Source of the DNA: TMED23 sp964639965
GTDB taxonomy: Bacteria; Pseudomonadota; Alphaproteobacteria; Rhodospirillales; UBA2165
Reading direction: 5' to 3'
DNA length: 8,896 bases
Assembly: GCA_964639965.1 (NCBI GenBank)
Contig: CAZXGI010000094.1
Span: 1 to 8,896 of the forward strand
Shown here: positions 7,101 to 8,896 of the stretch, piece by piece
Layout: every line of letters starts with the position of its first letter
Position numbering within the stretch: the first letter of the stretch is position 1
The notes under the pieces: model-generated
The model's database searches: none
The model's input: the letters and a program-made list of their open reading frames with translations, nothing else
Told to the model about the DNA's origin: nothing
Translations under genes and position numbers: made by a program

Positions 7101-8358
7101 GCTCTCGTATCACCTCTTCCAATATATCCCAGACCTCAGGCCGCTCTTTTTCAACCATACGCTTTGCAGCCTTAATCGTCGTTGCCATGGCATATTTCTC
7201 GAGGCGAGAGTAGACAAAAGGTTTAAACAACTCGAGTGCCATTTTCTTCGGCAACCCACATTGATGGAGCATTAATTCAGGACCAACCACGATGACCGAA
7301 CGCCCCGAATAGTCCACCCTTTTTCCAAGTAAATTTTGCCTAAAACGACCCTGTTTGCCCTTAAGCATATCGGAGAGAGATTTCAGCGGTCGCTTATTTG
7401 CACCGGTGATGGCTCTACCTCTTCGGCCATTATCAAATAATGCATCGACAGATTCTTGCAGCATCCTTTTTTCATTACGAACTATGATTTCCGGTGCACG
7501 CAACTCTATTAAACGCTTTAAACGATTATTTCTATTTATCACCCGACGATAAAGATCATTTAAATCAGATGTCGCAAAACGACCGCCTTCTAAGGGAACA
7601 AGCGGACGTAATCCAGGCGGAATTACCGGCACCGCTTCTAATATCATCCACTCAGGTCTAGCTCCCGAATTAATAAAAGCTTCGACAAGTTTTAAACGCT
7701 TTACAAACTTCTTACGCTTAGCTTCAGAATTGGTTTCCTTCAATTCGACCTTAAGTGTTTCAAGCAGATCCTCAAGATCAATTTCTTTAAGCATATCACG
7801 GATAACTTCGGCGCCTATGCCCGCTTGGAAAGTTTCTTCTCCATACTCGTCGATTGCATCTTGGTATTCATCTTCTGTCAATAATTGCCGATCTTTTAAA
7901 TCCGTCATTCCAGGCTCATAAACAACATAGTTTTCAAAATAAAGCACCCGCTCCAAATCTTTCAAAGTCATATCAAGCATCAGACCTGTACGGGATGGTA
8001 GTGATTTCATAAACCAGATATGAGCTGCAGGTGCTGACAATTCAATGTGGCCCATGCGATCTCGACGTACTTTGGTTAGCGTAACTTCAACACCACATTT
8101 TTCACAAACTATACCCTTATACTTCATACGCTTGTATTTACCGCATAAACATTCATAATCTTTAATGGGCCCAAATATACGGGCACAAAAAAGACCATCC
8201 CTTTCGGGTTTAAATGTACGATAATTAATTGTTTCAGGCTTTTTAATTTCACCAAAAGACCAAGATCGAATCCGATCCGGGCTTGCTATGCTAATCATAA
8301 TTTGATCAAAACGCTGAGTTGATTGAGCTGGCTCAAAAATTCGCATTAACTCATTCAT
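4174..8358 (-). CDS. rpoC: DNA-directed RNA polymerase subunit beta'
   Basis: Beta' forms the clamp and, with beta, the catalytic centre of RNA polymerase. The 1394-residue product is full length for Alphaproteobacteria. The N-terminal zinc ribbon has Cys70, Cys72, Cys85 and Cys88. The clamp/switch segment LGKRVDYSGRSVIVVGPEL lies at 344-362, and the catalytic NADFDGD is at 459-465 with Mg2+-binding Asp461, Asp463 and Asp465. The second zinc site has Cys804, Cys878, Cys885 and Cys888. The trigger loop QLTMRTFHIGGA holds Met922 and His926, equivalent to E. coli Met932 and His936. The proteobacterial-type insertion in the trigger loop appears present between about 933 and 1120. The C-terminus ends in an acidic tail (KEEEIAAIED onward), probably flexible. 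The start is well supported by AAGGAG at 8366-8371, 7 nt upstream. It follows rpoB by 37 nt without a terminator, so the two are one operon. No internal break or missing catalytic residue is seen. Confidence 0.99.
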   Translation of the reverse strand: MNELMRIFEPAQSTQRFDQIMISIASPDRIRSWSFGEIKKPETINYRTFKPERDGLFCARIFGPIKDYECLCGKYKRMKYKGIVCEKCGVEVTLTKVRRDRMGHIELSAPAAHIWFMKSLPSRTGLMLDMTLKDLERVLYFENYVVYEPGMTDLKDRQLLTEDEYQDAIDEYGEETFQAGIGAEVIRDMLKEIDLEDLLETLKVELKETNSEAKRKKFVKRLKLVEAFINSGARPEWMILEAVPVIPPGLRPLVPLEGGRFATSDLNDLYRRVINRNNRLKRLIELRAPEIIVRNEKRMLQESVDALFDNGRRGRAITGANKRPLKSLSDMLKGKQGRFRQNLLGKRVDYSGRSVIVVGPELMLHQCGLPKKMALELFKPFVYSRLEKYAMATTIKAAKRMVEKERPEVWDILEEVIREHPVMLNRAPTLHRLGIQAFEPVLIEGKAIQLHPLVCTAFNADFDGDQMAVHVPLSLEAQLEARVLMMSTNNILSPANGKPIIVPSQDIVLGLYYMTMEREGVKGEGMVLADGEEIEHALNEGVVSLHAKIVTRYQTVDGDGNSIVRRVESTPGRMLLAELLPRHPKVPFELVNRLLTKKDVSYVIDEVYRHCGQKETVVFADKVMGLGLRNACNSGISFGKDDLIIPEAKKKLVNDTEAVVESYERQYLDGLITRGEKYNKAVDAWSRCTDLVAEEMMAEIEKIEPNVPVNSVYMMSDSGARGSAAQMKQLAGMRGLMAKPSGEIIETPIISNFKEGLSVLEYFNSTHGARKGLADTALKTANSGYLTRRLVDVAQDCIINEVDCKTTQSITANAVIEGGDVIVSLGDRVLGRTVAEDVIDPEAGTVMIKRNKLLDEIDCEALDKAEVETIRIRSVLTCETKAGVCGACYGRDLARGTPVNMGEAVGVIAAQSIGEPGTQLTMRTFHIGGAAQRGAEQSAIESNSDSKVKLVNCSVVKNSSKVNIVMTRNAEILLIDSKDRERARHRLPYGATLLIKDKKMVKRGEKLAEWDPYTLPIITEKEGIVNYVDLDEGVTMRESVDEATGISNRTVVDWKQQPKAADLRPRITLRDSKGNVVLLGNGIEARSFMPVDAILSVENGQKVNAGDVLARIPREGSKTRDITGGLPRVAELFEARIPKDHAIISENEGRVEFGKDYKNKRRIIVVPDNKDMEPMEYMIPKGKHISVQEGDYVTCGDPLMDGNPVPHDILKVMGIEALANYLIDEIQDVYRLQGVRIDDKHIEVISRQMLQKVKVTDGGDTNYLVDELIDRIEFESENERVKSQKGKVAKGSTVLQGITKASLQTSSFVSAASFQETTRVLTEAAVSGKRDNLIGLKENVIVGRLIPAGTGSVMNNFRRVAADRDKELLVKEEEIAAIEDVNSSAEEVTAEAGE

Positions 8359-8395
8359 GGATAATCTCCTTTAAACCGTTATTGTCCAGAGTGAC

Positions 8396-8896
8396 TTAGA
8401 AGTTACGCTGTTTCAATTCGACATTTAAGCCAAGTGAATGTAGTTCTTTGACCAATACATTGAAGCTTTCTGGAATCCCAGCCTCAAACGAATCATCACC
8501 CCGAACAACAGCTTCATAAACCTTAGTTCTACCCGAAACATCGTCGGATTTTACAGTCAACATTTCTTGGAGGGTGTAAGCAGCACCGTATGCTTCTAAA
8601 GCCCAAACTTCCATCTCTCCAAATCTTTGACCACCGAATTGTGCTTTGCCACCCAGCGGTTGCTGCGTCACCAAACTATAAGGTCCAATAGAACGGGCAT
8701 GTATTTTGTCATCAACCAAATGATGGAGCTTTAGTATATAGATATAACCTACAGTAACATCACGATCAAAATACTCACCTGTTCTTCCATCAAAGAGCTT
8801 GACCTGGCCCGATGTGCTGACACCAGCACGGTCAAGAGCATCTGTAATATCTGCCTCATGTGCTCCATCAAAAACCGGAGTGGCAATCGGTATTCC
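8396..8896 (-). CDS. rpoB: DNA-directed RNA polymerase subunit beta, C-terminal 166 residues (runs off the right edge)
   Basis: This is the 3' end of the gene for the RNA polymerase beta subunit, which forms one pincer and half of the active site. The frame is open from the window edge to the TAA at 8396-8398. It reads from GIPIATPVFDGAHEADI through DGRTGEYFDRDVTVGYIYILK and HARSIGPYSLVTQQPLGG to VKELHSLGLNVELKQRNF. The nearly invariant stretch covering GGKAQFGGQRFGEMEVWALE and the following YGAAYTLQEMLTVKSDDV is present; this C-terminal part anchors beta to beta' at the base of the clamp. The rifampicin region and the catalytic lysines lie upstream, outside the window. A frame beginning at the TTG at 8719 is not a start; coding clearly continues upstream of it. 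Confidence 0.99.
   Translation of the reverse strand, partial: GIPIATPVFDGAHEADITDALDRAGVSTSGQVKLFDGRTGEYFDRDVTVGYIYILKLHHLVDDKIHARSIGPYSLVTQQPLGGKAQFGGQRFGEMEVWALEAYGAAYTLQEMLTVKSDDVSGRTKVYEAVVRGDDSFEAGIPESFNVLVKELHSLGLNVELKQRNF

Overview
The window is one gene-dense stretch of a bacterial chromosome in which every gene lies on the minus strand. In transcription order (high to low coordinates) it holds the 3' end of rpoB, complete rpoC, rpsL, rpsG and fusA, and the 5' half of tuf. This is the common bacterial junction between the RNA polymerase beta/beta' genes and the str operon (S12, S7, EF-G, EF-Tu). The proteins read as alphaproteobacterial, probably close to Rhodospirillales. S7 is 156 residues and ends in the alphaproteobacterial-type C-terminus (AEANKAFSHYRW), EF-Tu begins with KPHCNVGTIGHVDHGKT, and EF-G has the YKIGEVHDG segment. 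The base composition looks moderately AT-rich. The species cannot be named from this sequence.

Layout: rpoB (8396-8896, 5' end outside the window) is followed after 37 nt by rpoC (4174-8358). A 533-nt non-coding gap (3641-4173) comes next. rpsL (3269-3640), rpsG (2786-3256) and fusA (686-2764) follow with gaps of only 12 and 21 nt, and then, after 48 nt, tuf (1-637), which runs off the left edge in the linker after its GTPase domain.

The gap is the only part that is not routine coding sequence. Its first half (3894-4173) is AT-rich, has no supportable gene and no clear GC-rich terminator, and carries small repeats and palindromes. Its second half begins with a very good sigma70-type promoter (TTGACG, 17 bp, TATATT) with an A/T-rich stretch upstream and a GC-rich discriminator, as expected for a growth-rate- or ppGpp-controlled ribosomal protein promoter. 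About 215 nt of untranslated leader lie between it and rpsL. The leader has several complementary segments, including one that could pair either with an upstream leader segment or with the rpsL Shine-Dalgarno sequence. The rpsL-rpsG spacer is too short to hold the intercistronic S7 repressor site known from E. coli, so any autoregulation of this operon probably acts elsewhere, with the leader as the obvious candidate.

The genes work together in gene expression: RpoB and RpoC form the RNA polymerase catalytic core, S12 and S7 are 30S decoding-centre and head proteins, and EF-G and EF-Tu drive translocation and aminoacyl-tRNA delivery. I see no mobile element, CRISPR array, tRNA, rRNA or unknown gene system here. 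The findings are therefore regulatory hypotheses of modest strength.
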